Shown: piece by piece, positions 8,272 to 16,941 of the stretch
Layout: every line of letters begins with the position of its first letter
Numbering within the stretch: position 1 is the stretch's first letter
NCBI RefSeq assembly: GCF_900110345.1
Contig: NZ_FODJ01000001.1
Coordinates: forward strand, 310,001-374,000
Length of the DNA: 64,000 nucleotides
DNA from: Amphibacillus marinus
Lineage (GTDB): Bacteria > Bacillota > Bacilli > Bacillales > Amphibacillaceae
Direction of reading: 5' to 3'
Translations under genes and position numbers: made by a program
Notes under the pieces: model-generated
Database searches by the model: none
Told to the model about the DNA's origin: nothing
What the model saw: only the letters and a program-made list of their open reading frames with translations

Positions 8272-8472
8272 CTAATAACCCCAAATATTAGCGCCTATTT
8301 GCAGAGACAACAGAGCCCCAGCAACAATTACAATTATTGCTAAAATCTCGATTAACTCACGCAAGACCCCTTTTGACATTAATCTTAAAATAGTTATAAA
8401 TACAATTCCTAAAACAATAATTGTAATTCTCATTATAATAAATGGCCCGCAACATTCCATACATTTGTCCAA
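8272..8472 (-). pseudogene. Small two-pass membrane protein, probably with a damaged 5' end
   Basis: The frame encodes up to 66 aa with two membrane segments (MRITIIVLGIVFITILRLM and about residues 42-62) and a Cys-rich start (CMECC). It opens only with TTG at 8472 (or ATG at 8460), without a ribosome site. A perfect Shine-Dalgarno, AGGAGGTG (8506-8513 minus), lies about 35 nt further up with no ATG/GTG/TTG at the right distance. The frame after it (NDLEISLFNWTNVW...) runs into a stop within the membrane-protein region. A start-codon change plus a one-base shift would join the two, so this may be a decayed gene. Confidence 0.4.
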
Positions 8473-8605
8473 TTAAATAAGCTAATTTCTAGATCGTTTA
8501 TAAAACACCTCCTCATTAATATCGACAAATAAGAAAATTATAAAAAGGCTTTTACAGAATGAAAATTAATTAAATAGAAACGAGGTCATTTACCAAACTG
8601 TTTGC

Positions 8606-8611
8606 TATAAT
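8606..8611 (+). promoter_or_regulatory. Candidate extended -10 promoter of the GNAT gene
   Basis: A perfect TATAAT preceded by TGC (TTTGCTATAAT, an extended -10) lies 36 nt before the GNAT start. No good -35 is visible. Confidence 0.4.
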
Positions 8612-8646
8612 AATCTATAAAAATTAAAAACAGAGGAGATATAAGT

Positions 8647-9099
8647 ATGGATTTAAATTTTAGAAAGATTAAGAGTGACGATTATTCTGTCTGTGCTGAA
8701 ATTTTAATGGCAGCATATAAAGGCGTTCCCTGGAATAATACATGGACTAAAAAAGAAGCACTCCTTAGAATTGAGGCTACAATGAGCGGCTTTAACGCTA
8801 GAGGATATGTAGTTGAGAAAAATGATGAAATTATTGCAATGTGTCTGGGGAGAATTGATTATTACTATAGCGAATGGAATCAATTTTGTATTGATGAATT
8901 TAACGTGGCTTCTACTCACCAAGGAAGTGGAATTGGTAAAAATTTATTGAAATTTATTTCTAACGTATTGAAGAATGATAAAATAAATAGAATTTTTCTT
9001 ATCACTGGCGGAGAACAAGCAGCAAAATTTTATAAAAATAGTGGATTTGTGAAATCAAATGATGGAATAATGATGGAATATGATTTACAGAATGATTGA
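8647..9099 (+). CDS. GNAT family N-acetyltransferase
   Basis: A 150-residue acetyltransferase with the acetyl-CoA pyrophosphate loop HQGSGIGKNLLKF (the Q/RxxGxG/A motif) preceded by a beta-4 strand (FCIDEFNVAS). The closing motif is AAKFYKNSGFVKSNDGIMMEYD, with the usual Tyr general acid (KFYKNSGF). It would transfer acetyl from acetyl-CoA to an amine. The acceptor is unknown; short single-domain members in islands often act on antibiotics, small amines or protein N-termini. AGAGGAG 8 nt before ATG 8647 fixes the start. Base composition is more AT-rich than in the conserved blocks, fitting acquisition by transfer. Confidence 0.85.
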   Translation: MDLNFRKIKSDDYSVCAEILMAAYKGVPWNNTWTKKEALLRIEATMSGFNARGYVVEKNDEIIAMCLGRIDYYYSEWNQFCIDEFNVASTHQGSGIGKNLLKFISNVLKNDKINRIFLITGGEQAAKFYKNSGFVKSNDGIMMEYDLQND

Positions 9100-9160
9100 G
9101 AACTTGAGAGAATTAACCCATAAACAAAAGTGTTGACTATAGTTTAGACGAATAGCTATC

Positions 9161-9346
9161 ATGCGACATACACACGCTGTTTGGCTCTTAGAATCTGGCG
9201 CAAGGATGAAGTTCATCCAAGAAAGGTTAGGACATAAATTAATGCAAACAATAGCTGATATATACAGTCACATATCAGGCAAAATAGAGGACGATTATCT
9301 GAAAAATTTGCAGACTACACACAAAAGTCTCCACAATAATAAATAG
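9161..9346 (+). pseudogene. Tyrosine recombinase/integrase, 3' remnant
   Basis: Only the C-terminal about 60 residues remain, with the diagnostic catalytic block RHTHAVWLLESGARMKFIQE followed by RLGHKLMQTIADIYSHIS: Arg of HxLR, His of LGH and the nucleophile Tyr in YSHIS. The upstream HDL and all of the N-terminal domains are missing, and the sequence before it is unrelated. It has no ribosome site. This is the scar of a phage- or ICE-type integrase. Integrase genes usually end beside an attachment site, so the 9347-9400 stretch may include an old att site. Confidence 0.75.
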
Positions 9347-9351
9347 TTGGT

Positions 9352-9394
9352 GGTCAATTGATCTCACAAACCATTTATAAATTTTTTGACCACT
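9352..9394. repeat. Small inverted repeat after the integrase remnant
   Basis: GTGGTCAA (9352-9359) and TTGACCAC (9387-9394) are complementary arms about 27 nt apart, between the integrase remnant and the glnA terminator. It could be a leftover of the element's attachment region. No duplicate copy was found in the window. Confidence 0.3.
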
Positions 9395-9400
9395 GAAAGA

Positions 9401-9432
9401 TAAAAACCCTAGAACCATTACTGGCTCTAGGG
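9401..9432 (-). terminator. glnA terminator
   Basis: CCCTAGAACC / GGCTCTAGGG stem with a single internal mismatch, followed on the minus strand by TTTTTATC, 10 nt after the glnA stop. Confidence 0.85.
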
Positions 9433-9441
9433 AATAATCGA

Positions 9442-10779
9442 TTAATATTGTTGGATATATTGTTCTCTTTCCCATGGGTGTACTTGCGTACGGAACATAT
9501 CCCATTCAATTTCTTTAGACTCGATGAAGTGCTCGTATAAATGATCACCAAGTGCGTTGGTAATGATTTCATCTTGTGAAAGCTTTCCAAGTGCATCGTA
9601 TAATGTTGCTGGAAGGTCCTGAACACCGTTTGCCTCACGCTCTTCTTTGTCCATCACATAGATATTACGGTCAATTGGCTGTGGCGCTTCTAGTTCACGT
9701 TCAATACCATCTAGGCCAGCAGCAAGTAATACTGAAAGTGCTAAGTATGGGTTAGCTGCCGGATCAACACTACGTACCTCAACACGTGTGCTTAGTCCAC
9801 GAGAAGCTGGGATACGAATTAATGGTGATCGGTTAGATCCTGACCATGCTACGTAACATGGCGCTTCATATCCTGGTACTAAACGTTTGTATGAGTTTAC
9901 TGTCGGGTTTGTAACAGCTGTAAATGCTTGAGCATGCTCGATAATACCAGCAATAAACTGATAAGCTGTTTTGCTTAGTTTTAACTCGCCATCCTCATCC
10001 AAGAATGTATTGGTTTTGCCCTTGAATAAAGACATGTTTGTGTGCATACCTGAGCCGTTTACACCAAATAAAGGTTTTGGCATAAATGTTGCATGTAGAC
10101 CGTGCTTACGTGCAATTGTTTTAACAACGAGCTTAAATGTTTGAATATCGTCAGCATGCTTCACTGCGTCAGAATATTTAAAATCAATTTCGTGTTGACC
10201 TGGAGCAACCTCATGGTGTGATGCTTCAATTTCAAAGCCCATTTCTTCTAGCTCAAGAACGATGTCACGACGACAATTTTCCCCTAAATCAGTAGGAGCT
10301 AAATCGAAATAACCACCTTTATCATTTAACTCTAATGATGGCTCGCCTCTTTCATCCAGTTTGAATAAGAAGAATTCAGGCTCTGTACCGATATTAAATG
10401 CAGTGAAACCAAAGTCTTCCATTTTCTTAAGGTTACGCTTTAAGTTAACACGTGGACAACCAATGAATGGTTCACCTTCTGGAGTATAAATGTCACAAAT
10501 AAAGCGTGCCACTTTACCTTTTTCAGATGTCCAAGGGAAAATGACAAATGTGTCAAGGTCTGGATAAAGCTTCATGTCAGACTCTTCAATACGGACAAAG
10601 CCTTCAATTGAAGAACCATCAAATACCATGTCATTATCCAATGCTTTATCTAATTGACTTAGTGGAATCTCTACGTTTTTAATTGTTCCTAATAAGTCTG
10701 TGAATTGAAGACGAATAAATTTAACGCCCTCGTCCTTGATCTTTTGCTTAATCTCTTCCTTGGTAAACTTTGTTCCCAT
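9442..10779 (-). CDS. glnA: Glutamine synthetase, type I-alpha
   Basis: GlnA makes glutamine from glutamate, ammonia and ATP as a dodecamer and, in Bacillus, also signals nitrogen sufficiency to GlnR and TnrA. At 445 residues it is the short GSI-alpha form without the adenylylation insertion. Visible signatures include [18 protein letters not shown], the EPEFFLF metal-binding glutamates, [15 protein letters not shown], the ATP-binding [16 protein letters not shown] and [23 protein letters not shown] 7 nt before the ATG fixes the start. It follows glnR by 25 nt and is cotranscribed from the GlnR-controlled promoter. Confidence 0.98.
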   Translation of the reverse strand: MGTKFTKEEIKQKIKDEGVKFIRLQFTDLLGTIKNVEIPLSQLDKALDNDMVFDGSSIEGFVRIEESDMKLYPDLDTFVIFPWTSEKGKVARFICDIYTPEGEPFIGCPRVNLKRNLKKMEDFGFTAFNIGTEPEFFLFKLDERGEPSLELNDKGGYFDLAPTDLGENCRRDIVLELEEMGFEIEASHHEVAPGQHEIDFKYSDAVKHADDIQTFKLVVKTIARKHGLHATFMPKPLFGVNGSGMHTNMSLFKGKTNTFLDEDGELKLSKTAYQFIAGIIEHAQAFTAVTNPTVNSYKRLVPGYEAPCYVAWSGSNRSPLIRIPASRGLSTRVEVRSVDPAANPYLALSVLLAAGLDGIERELEAPQPIDRNIYVMDKEEREANGVQDLPATLYDALGKLSQDEIITNALGDHLYEHFIESKEIEWDMFRTQVHPWEREQYIQQY

Positions 10780-10804
10780 GTCTGTCCTCTCCTTTAAATA
10801 TTCT

Positions 10805-11209
10805 TTATTTTGGGAAGAATCTTGATAACTCTCCCTGACGCAACGAGGTTTTCCCTAGGCGACCTGTCTGTAGCAATTCGTTACGTAACAGTTTACGTAG
10901 TTCCTTCTCAGATAATTCCGGTTTTCCATCTTTATCTGCCCCATATTTCTGCTCGGTAGTAGGTAGATCTTTAAGCTGTAAAACTTGCTTGATACCAGCC
11001 AAATTAATTCCTTTTTCAATCAGCTCCTTAATTTCAAGTAACCGATCGACATCATTAAAGGAAAACAAGCGCTGATTCCCTTCTGTTCGAGCTGGGTGAA
11101 TTAACTGATGTTCTTCATAGTAACGAATCTGTCTAGCAGTCAAATCTGTTAAATCCTTAACTATACCTATGGAAAATAAGGGCTGCGAACGTCTATCCTG
11201 CTCACTCAT
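10805..11209 (-). CDS. glnR: GlnR, MerR-family nitrogen repressor
   Basis: A 134-residue MerR-type repressor. The winged-helix N-terminus reads [20 protein letters not shown], a dimer helix follows, and the C-terminal tail ends [12 protein letters not shown]. In B. subtilis this tail is the autoinhibitory region that is relieved by feedback-inhibited glutamine synthetase. GlnR represses its own operon when glutamine is plentiful. The ATG at 11207-11209 follows AAAGGGGAG. The operator at 11284-11300 fits the TGTNAN7TNACA consensus exactly. Confidence 0.96.
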   Translation of the reverse strand: MSEQDRRSQPLFSIGIVKDLTDLTARQIRYYEEHQLIHPARTEGNQRLFSFNDVDRLLEIKELIEKGINLAGIKQVLQLKDLPTTEQKYGADKDGKPELSEKELRKLLRNELLQTGRLGKTSLRQGELSRFFPK

Positions 11210-11249
11210 ATAGCATTCTCCCCTTTCCTCTCTTGCTTTCCATAAATCT

Positions 11250-11279
11250 ATTATACACAGGCGGAATAAAACTTGTCAA
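11250..11279 (-). promoter_or_regulatory. glnRA promoter (sigma-A)
   Basis: Perfect TTGACA (11274-11279) and TATAAT (11250-11255) on the minus strand with an 18-bp spacer. Confidence 0.85.
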
Positions 11280-11283
11280 CTCA

Positions 11284-11300
11284 TGTTAGCTTTATTTACA
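11284..11300. promoter_or_regulatory. GlnR/TnrA operator
   Basis: TGTTA-N7-TTACA matches the GlnR/TnrA box TGTNAN7TNACA at every fixed position. It is centred about 16 bp upstream of the -35 hexamer, much like the upstream operator of B. subtilis glnRA. Confidence 0.85.
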
Positions 11301-11363
11301 TTAAAAAAACTCTTAAAATAATACATATTTCTAGTATATTCCCTAATAGCCCATAGTATAGTC

Positions 11364-12602
11364 TTATAATTTTAGATAACCTCGTTCTACAAATTTCGCA
11401 ACAGCCTCAGAAACAGCTAATTTTACGTGACTGTATACTAAACCACCTTGCACGAAAGCTGTATACGGTGGACGTAGTGGACCATCAGCTGTTAACTCTA
11501 AGCTAGCACCTTGAATAAAAGTACCAGCAGCCATGATAACCTCACTCTCATAACCAGGCATCTCAGCAGGGTATGGTGTCACATGCCCGTTAATTGGCGA
11601 AGCGTGCTGAATTGCCTGACAGAATGCAATCATCTGCTCACGTGAACTAAATGTCACTGACTGTATTAAATCGGTTCGATCCGCTAAATAATGTGGCGTC
11701 GTCTTAAATCCAGCTAACTCTAACAATCTAGCAGTAAATAAGGCGCCCTGTAATGCCTCAGCAACCGTATGTGGTGCTAAAAAGAAGCCCTGATACATTT
11801 CTTGTAAGATACCTAAGCTGGCACCTGTTTCCTTCCCTAAACCAGGAGCTGTAAGGCGATTGGCACAGAGCGCAATTAAATCCTGTCTTCCAGCGATATA
11901 ACCACCAATTCTTGCCAATCCACCACCTGGATTTTTTATTAGTGATCCAGCAATTAGGTCTGCTCCTACATGAGTAGGTTCCAGCTTCTCAACAAATTCA
12001 CCGTAACAATTATCAACAAACACAATAACATCGGGTTTAACGGTGCGTACGAAGTTAATCATTTCTTCAATTTGACTAACCGTAAATGAAGGTCGATCGG
12101 CATAGCCTTTGGATCGTTGAATGGCAATCACCTTCGTCCGGTCGCTAATAGTAGCTGTAATTGCCCGCTTGTCCATTTCCCCATCAACTAACGGGATGGC
12201 TTGATAGCTAATCCCAAAATCCATTAATGATCCAGTCTGCTCTCCCCTCGTTCCAATTACTTCTTCTAGAGTATCATAAGGTTCGCCTGTAATATACAGC
12301 AGCTGATCATTTGGTCTTAGTACGCCGAATAGCGCTGTCGTAATCGCATGTGTACCAGAAATAAGCTGAGGACGGACGAGGGCATCCTCGGTACCAAAAA
12401 CATCTGCATAGACTTTCTCCAAGCCTTCTCTGCCGAAATCATCATAACCATAACCAGTAGTAGCCTGAAAATGGCTATCAGAAATTTTATTTGTTCGAAA
12501 TGCTTGTAGCACACGATATTGATTATGTTCAGCGATTTGTTGAATGTTGGCGCGCTGTTCAAGTATATCTTGTTCTGTTTGGTTAATTAGTTGATTAATC
12601 AT
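11364..12602 (-). CDS. ynbB: PLP-dependent methionine gamma-lyase-like protein (YnbB family)
   Basis: A 412-residue fold-type I PLP enzyme of the YnbB / 'aluminium resistance protein' family. It has the N-terminal HFQATTGYGYDDFGREGLEK, cofactor residues around VRPQLISGTHAITTALFGVL, DNCYGEFVE, and the likely Schiff-base lysine in AGSLIKNPGGGLA. The true substrate is not established; it is annotated as a cystathionine gamma-lyase/methionine gamma-lyase-like enzyme by similarity. The start is ATG 12600-12602, directly after the GTG that follows the hflX stop. Its place between glnR and hflX is the same as in B. subtilis. Confidence 0.85.
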   Translation of the reverse strand: MINQLINQTEQDILEQRANIQQIAEHNQYRVLQAFRTNKISDSHFQATTGYGYDDFGREGLEKVYADVFGTEDALVRPQLISGTHAITTALFGVLRPNDQLLYITGEPYDTLEEVIGTRGEQTGSLMDFGISYQAIPLVDGEMDKRAITATISDRTKVIAIQRSKGYADRPSFTVSQIEEMINFVRTVKPDVIVFVDNCYGEFVEKLEPTHVGADLIAGSLIKNPGGGLARIGGYIAGRQDLIALCANRLTAPGLGKETGASLGILQEMYQGFFLAPHTVAEALQGALFTARLLELAGFKTTPHYLADRTDLIQSVTFSSREQMIAFCQAIQHASPINGHVTPYPAEMPGYESEVIMAAGTFIQGASLELTADGPLRPPYTAFVQGGLVYSHVKLAVSEAVAKFVERGYLKL

Positions 12603-12605
12603 CAC

Positions 12606-13847
12606 TTATCTCTCTTTCTGCTCTTCCGTGGACATTAAAGGATGCTCCTCAGGCAAGAAGCCTTTAACTAAGTAAACATCCTCATCCTCAAGAAAGTGCT
12701 CACTTGTGATGATCGAATGTTGCTTTAACAGCTGTAATCGCTTCCCTTGATCGGGGCTTACTTTGAACGTGTATGCTGTCCAGTTTTCTTTAATTAGTGC
12801 TTCTGTTTCATGTAAAACTTTTTGTCGATCGGATTGTACAAACGCACTAATGGTTAAAGCAGGTTTATTTAATGGAACTAAATCAGCTCCAATAAGATCA
12901 GCTTTGTTATAGAGCGTTAATGTGGCAATTTGATCCGCACCTAACTCCTTCAGAAGCTGATTTACAGTCTGTTGGTGTTGGTGCTGATCAGGATGTGACC
13001 CATCAACAACATGGTAAATGAGATCAGCTTCAGTTACCTCCTCTAAAGTAGAGCGAAAGGCAGCAATTAAAGCAGTAGGAAGATCCTGCATAAAACCAAC
13101 CGTATCTGTTAAAATAACCTGCAAGCCTGAAGGAAGCTTCAGCTGCCTTGACATTGGATCAAGCGTTGCGAACAGTTGATCCTGCTCATAAGTATCACTA
13201 TTCGTTAGCCGGTTGAATAGCGTTGATTTTCCGGCATTCGTATAACCAACAATTGCAATTTGAAAAATCTGATTACTTTTTCTCCGCGATCGATATTGCT
13301 TTCTTTGATTCACAACCGTATTAAGCCTACGCTTAATTTCATCAATACGGCGATTAATATGACGACGATCAGACTCTAGCTTGGTTTCACCAGGCCCTCT
13401 AGTCCCAATTCCGCCACCCTGTCTCGATAACGAACCACCCTGCCCATGCAGACGAGGAAGTAAATATTGATATTGTGCTAATTCAACCTGAAGCTTTCCT
13501 TCATTTGTTTTCGCTCGGCTAGCAAAGATATCAAGAATAAGCTGGCTTCGATCAATAATAGGCAGGTCAAATTCAGCCTGTAAATTTCGCATTTGCGTAG
13601 CCGAGAGCTCATCATTGGCAATAATTAAATCTATTTGTTCCTCTTCAATTAAATCATGTATGTCTAACAACTTACCCGTTCCTAAATATAAAGCAGGATG
13701 TGGATGATCGCGCTTCTGGCTAACTGCCGCAATCACTTCCCCTTTTGCAGATTCGGTTAGTGATTTAATTTCTTCCATTGAATAATGGAAGCGGGTTTCG
13801 TCACCCATCTTTCGTTGGACAGCAATAATTATTACTTTTTCTATCAT
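12606..13847 (-). CDS. hflX: HflX, ribosome-associated GTPase
   Basis: HflX binds the 50S subunit and splits stalled or heat-stressed ribosomes using GTP. The 413-residue protein has the N-terminal HflX domain (GTGKLLDIHDLI; RSQLILDIFASRA), the glycine-rich GGSLSRQGGGIGTRGPGETK, a coiled-coil linker, and a G domain with GYTNAGKSTLFN (G1), DTVGF (G3) and NKAD (G4). The ATG at 13847 follows AAGAGG. The next gene, ynbB, begins within 4 nt of its stop, so the two are cotranscribed. It corresponds to ynbA of B. subtilis. Confidence 0.95.
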   Translation of the reverse strand: MIEKVIIIAVQRKMGDETRFHYSMEEIKSLTESAKGEVIAAVSQKRDHPHPALYLGTGKLLDIHDLIEEEQIDLIIANDELSATQMRNLQAEFDLPIIDRSQLILDIFASRAKTNEGKLQVELAQYQYLLPRLHGQGGSLSRQGGGIGTRGPGETKLESDRRHINRRIDEIKRRLNTVVNQRKQYRSRRKSNQIFQIAIVGYTNAGKSTLFNRLTNSDTYEQDQLFATLDPMSRQLKLPSGLQVILTDTVGFMQDLPTALIAAFRSTLEEVTEADLIYHVVDGSHPDQHQHQQTVNQLLKELGADQIATLTLYNKADLIGADLVPLNKPALTISAFVQSDRQKVLHETEALIKENWTAYTFKVSPDQGKRLQLLKQHSIITSEHFLEDEDVYLVKGFLPEEHPLMSTEEQKER

Positions 13848-13937
13848 TAAAAAACCTCTTTTCTAGACAATTACCTTACTAGTTTACCAAAAAAACAAGT
13901 AAACTGTAAGTTTTAATAGCGGACATCACAATTTATG

Positions 13938-14831
13938 TTAACTTTCCACCTCAAAGTCGTCAGCTTTTAGCAGGATTAATTCTTTCACATCATAGACCCT
14001 TTGCTGAATTAGTCGGACCGATTGATTGCGAATTGCCTGCTCAATTACATTACGAATAAAACGTCCATTACTAAAAGACTGCGTTGTTTTCTTATTCATT
14101 TCCTGATCAATGACAGTGCGCAAGGAGGCTTCAGCCCCAGTAGTTAGATGATAATCACGCATTTTAATCATTTTCTTGGCAATTCGAATTAGCTCATCAA
14201 CCGTATAGTCAGGAAAATCCAAGATAAACGGGAAGCGTGATGCTAACCCTGGGTTTGTACGTAGAAAAGTTAACATTTCGTTAGGATAACCTGCTAAAAT
14301 AAGAATAAAGGATTGGTGATGGTCCTCCATCTGCTTAACAAGGGTATCAATCGCCTCCTTACCAAAATCCTTTTTACTCCCTCGCGCTAATGCATAGGCT
14401 TCATCAATGAATAATACGCCTCCCTTAGCACGCTGAATCAGGGCACGCGTTTTGTTTGCTGTTTGCCCAATATACTCACCAACTAAATCAGCCCGCTCCG
14501 CTTCAATTACATGACCCTGTTCAAGCACCCCCAGATCAACAAATAACTTAGCTAGCGTACGTGCAACAGTTGTCTTTCCAGTCCCAGGATTACCCTTAAA
14601 CAGCATATGTAATGCGTGCTTCTCTATTTTTAATCCTACTTCGTCACGGCGCTTATTAATTGCAATAAAGGCGTAAATCTCTTTAATTTTTTGTCTTAAT
14701 GATTGCATGCCAATATAGCCTTCCATCGCTGTATGCACAATTTCAAATGGATCGTGAGTTGGTCGGGATGTAATGGCCTGATTATCTTGCTGTTTCAATA
14801 CAATATTAATTTGATTTGCACGTACATTCAT
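13938..14831 (-). CDS. spoVK: Stage V sporulation protein K, AAA+ ATPase
   Basis: A 297-residue CbbX/SpoVK-type AAA+ ATPase: MEGYIGMQSLRQKIKEIYAF at the N-terminus, Walker A FKGNPGTGKTTVAR, pore-loop region VGEYIGQTANKT, Walker B GGVLFIDEAYAL, and sensor 2 SNGRFIRNVIEQA. SpoVK is a mother-cell sigma-E-dependent protein needed for spore maturation; its exact substrate is not known. The SpoVK assignment rests on gene order (spoVK-hflX-ynbB-glnR-glnA, as in B. subtilis). The AAGGAG site is about 14 nt from the ATG, longer than usual, and no better start exists. Confidence 0.88.
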   Translation of the reverse strand: MNVRANQINIVLKQQDNQAITSRPTHDPFEIVHTAMEGYIGMQSLRQKIKEIYAFIAINKRRDEVGLKIEKHALHMLFKGNPGTGKTTVARTLAKLFVDLGVLEQGHVIEAERADLVGEYIGQTANKTRALIQRAKGGVLFIDEAYALARGSKKDFGKEAIDTLVKQMEDHHQSFILILAGYPNEMLTFLRTNPGLASRFPFILDFPDYTVDELIRIAKKMIKMRDYHLTTGAEASLRTVIDQEMNKKTTQSFSNGRFIRNVIEQAIRNQSVRLIQQRVYDVKELILLKADDFEVES

Positions 14832-14929
14832 TATTTGCGATCACACTCCTTCTATAAGAGTATACGCAAAACAATTGATTTCTTAACCTATTGAAATGGG
14901 TAACAACACTTATTTCGTTAGAAAAACTT

Positions 14930-14970
14930 AAAAAAATAGTAGCCAATGCGCAATCTAATGCATCGACTAC
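14930..14970 (-). terminator. Terminator of the aroK-yqzE operon
   Basis: On the minus strand an 11-bp stem, GTAGTCGATGC / GCATTGGCTAC (two G-U pairs), is followed by TATTTTTTT, 36 nt after the yqzE stop. Confidence 0.8.
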
Positions 14971-15006
14971 AGAAGAATAATTTAGATGATAAGTTTATTT
15001 ACTTTC

Positions 15007-15183
15007 TTAACGACTTTCTTTTGATTTAATAAGTACAGCCAGCGCGCCAAAATATTTTTCACTGAGAGGCTGTGTTTGCTGCTTCTTTCGATTTTTTCGT
15101 TCTTGCTTTCTGAGTTCTGCTGGTTTACTGTAGTGTGCGACAGTTTCCTTCACAACCATTTCAACAAAAGTCTGATCAGCCAT
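15007..15183 (-). CDS. yqzE: YqzE family small protein
   Basis: A 57-residue basic protein, MADQTFVEMVVKETVAHYSK, followed by a lysine/arginine-rich stretch (ELRKQERKNRKKQQTQ) and a hydrophobic KYFGALAVLI segment. This matches the YqzE layout, encoded next to aroK and comG in Bacilli. The start at 15183 has AAAGGAG 9 nt upstream. The longer frame begins before this site. Function unknown; the tail may be membrane-associated. Downstream of aroK in the same operon, 46 nt after its stop. Confidence 0.7.
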   Translation of the reverse strand: MADQTFVEMVVKETVAHYSKPAELRKQERKNRKKQQTQPLSEKYFGALAVLIKSKESR

Positions 15184-15228
15184 TACAGTCAACTCCTTTA
15201 GTAAAAGCATTTCCAAAATTCACATTTC

Positions 15229-15732
15229 TCATTCATAATTAAATGAACTAAAGCTAATAATCTGGTCAACAATCTTTTGTGGTGAAAGTTGCTCAGTATT
15301 AATCGTGTAGCTGGCAATCTCGAGGTATTTACTTAGTCTGCTTTCTAAAAGCGCTTGTTTATCTCTTGTTTGATCTGCCCAAATTGGCCGAGATTGATCT
15401 TCTTTTAAACGTTGCGCAATGGACTCCCAGCTTGCTTGTAAATATACCACCCTTTTATCAGCCAACCATTGGCGATTATCCATCCGTTCAACAATGCCAC
15501 CGCCTGTCGCAACAATACAATGACGTGCAGGCGTATGAAGTAAGACATCCCGTTCATATTCCCGAAAAGCTTGCTCACCTTCAGAAGCAAAAATATCTTT
15601 GATGTCTTTTCCAGTCTTTATTTTAATTAACTCATCAGTATCAACAAAGTCAATTGATAATGTTCTTGCAAGAGCCATACCAATTGTTGTCTTCCCACTT
15701 CCCATAAAGCCAATTATGTAGAATGTCTTCAT
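15229..15732 (-). CDS. aroK: Shikimate kinase
   Basis: AroK phosphorylates shikimate at the 3-hydroxyl in the chorismate pathway. The 167-residue protein has the full set: Walker A GFMGSGKTTIG, the shikimate-binding DTDELI, FREYERDVL (substrate Arg), ATGGGIVER, and the lid region LKEDQSRPIWAD. The ATG follows AAAGGGAG. Divergent from comGA, which is transcribed the other way about 200 nt upstream. Confidence 0.96.
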   Translation of the reverse strand: MKTFYIIGFMGSGKTTIGMALARTLSIDFVDTDELIKIKTGKDIKDIFASEGEQAFREYERDVLLHTPARHCIVATGGGIVERMDNRQWLADKRVVYLQASWESIAQRLKEDQSRPIWADQTRDKQALLESRLSKYLEIASYTINTEQLSPQKIVDQIISFSSFNYE

Positions 15733-15885
15733 TGTTAACCCAACTCCCTTTCTCTGTTAATAGTATAGCACGGCAAAAAAATATTTTTAAAGCAAAAACC
15801 CAGTAAAAACTGAACATAAAATAAGCAAGTACAAATAAATAATTGAAGCACCCTTTTTTTAATGAATTCTCTTTTGTTGCAGCAT

Positions 15886-15914
15886 TTGCCTATTCATTAA
15901 AGAATTTGTATAGT
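15886..15914 (+). promoter_or_regulatory. Candidate comG promoter
   Basis: TTGCCT and TATAGT with a 17-bp spacer lie 16 nt before the comGA start. A lone AAAA-N5-TTTT box (15775-15787), half of a ComK site, lies about 110 nt further up; no correctly spaced partner box was seen. Confidence 0.5.
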
Positions 15915-15930
15915 GTGATTAGAAAGCGAG

Positions 15931-16941
15931 GTGATCAATGTTTATCCATCCACAACCTTTTTAACAGCATTATTTTCATCCGCACTAAAGCGAAATGCTA
16001 CTGACATCCACTTCAGTCCGCGTAAACAAGGGATAGACGTTTTTTTTCGTGTTAATGGTAACCGCGTTCCTCATCAAGAGATTAGTCATAATCAATATAG
16101 ACAAACAATTAACCACCTAAAGTTCACATCCGGCATGGATATTAGTGAGACCCGGTTACCTCAGGATGGTGTCATCACAGTCACTGCTGAGAACACACTT
16201 CTGGATATTAGAATTTCCACTTTACCTACGGTGAATAATGAAAGTCTAGCCTTACGAATTTTACCACAAACAGATAATCGACCATTAACGCACTTGCTCT
16301 TGTTTCCCTACCAACAGACCTTACTAAACCTAATTTTTTCAAGAAAATCAGGACTTGTGCTATTTACCGGACCAACCGGATCAGGTAAGACGACATTACT
16401 TTATTCACTATTAAATCATTTGTTGGACCAGCAACCCTGTCAAGCAATCACCTTAGAAGATCCCATTGAGAAAAACATTCACGCTCTCTTGCAAGTGCAA
16501 ATTAACGAAAAAAATGGCATGACTTATCACACAGGCTTAAAAGCAGCATTAAGACATGATCCAGACATTTTAATGGTTGGCGAAATTCGCGATCACAAAA
16601 CAGCGGCTTTTGTCTTTCACGCCGCATATACCGGACATCTCGTCTTCTCCACGTTACACGCTAGAGATGCTATTGGGACCATTCACCGATTACTGGATAT
16701 GGGAATCAAGCCGATTGATTTGGAACAAAATTTACTTGCCGTAGTTGCATTGGAACTAATTCCTATTATCCAGAATGGCCATTGCTCAAGGAGAGCAGCA
16801 ATTATTGAAATTTTACAGCAACAGGATTTAAATCAAGCTATTTTCCCAAACAAAGATAACTCATATTCATATCAAACTTTCGCACAATTAAAAAGAAAGG
16901 CGATTGCATATGGCTTTGCTTCGACACAGCTTAATGATTAA
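15931..16941 (+). CDS. comGA: ComGA, competence pseudopilus assembly ATPase
   Basis: ComGA powers assembly of the ComG pseudopilus for DNA uptake. It is a 336-residue GspE/PilB-type ATPase: NATDIHFSPRKQGIDVFFRV (N2 domain), Walker A FTGPTGSGKTTLLYSLL, Asp box ITLEDPIEK, Walker B RHDPDILMVGEIRD, and the His box HLVFSTLHARDAIG. The C-terminal tetra-cysteine zinc site seen in B. subtilis ComGA (CPFCENGC) is absent; that stretch reads IPIIQNGHCSRRAA. The GTG start at 15931 is awkward: GAGGTG overlaps it, so the exact start is uncertain. First gene of a seven-gene operon. Confidence 0.95.
   Translation: MINVYPSTTFLTALFSSALKRNATDIHFSPRKQGIDVFFRVNGNRVPHQEISHNQYRQTINHLKFTSGMDISETRLPQDGVITVTAENTLLDIRISTLPTVNNESLALRILPQTDNRPLTHLLLFPYQQTLLNLIFSRKSGLVLFTGPTGSGKTTLLYSLLNHLLDQQPCQAITLEDPIEKNIHALLQVQINEKNGMTYHTGLKAALRHDPDILMVGEIRDHKTAAFVFHAAYTGHLVFSTLHARDAIGTIHRLLDMGIKPIDLEQNLLAVVALELIPIIQNGHCSRRAAIIEILQQQDLNQAIFPNKDNSYSYQTFAQLKRKAIAYGFASTQLND

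Noticed and set aside
15775-15787. ComK box (AAAA-N5-TTTT) upstream of comGA
   Set aside because: A full ComK site needs two boxes at set distances; only one was found, so I did not list it as a site.
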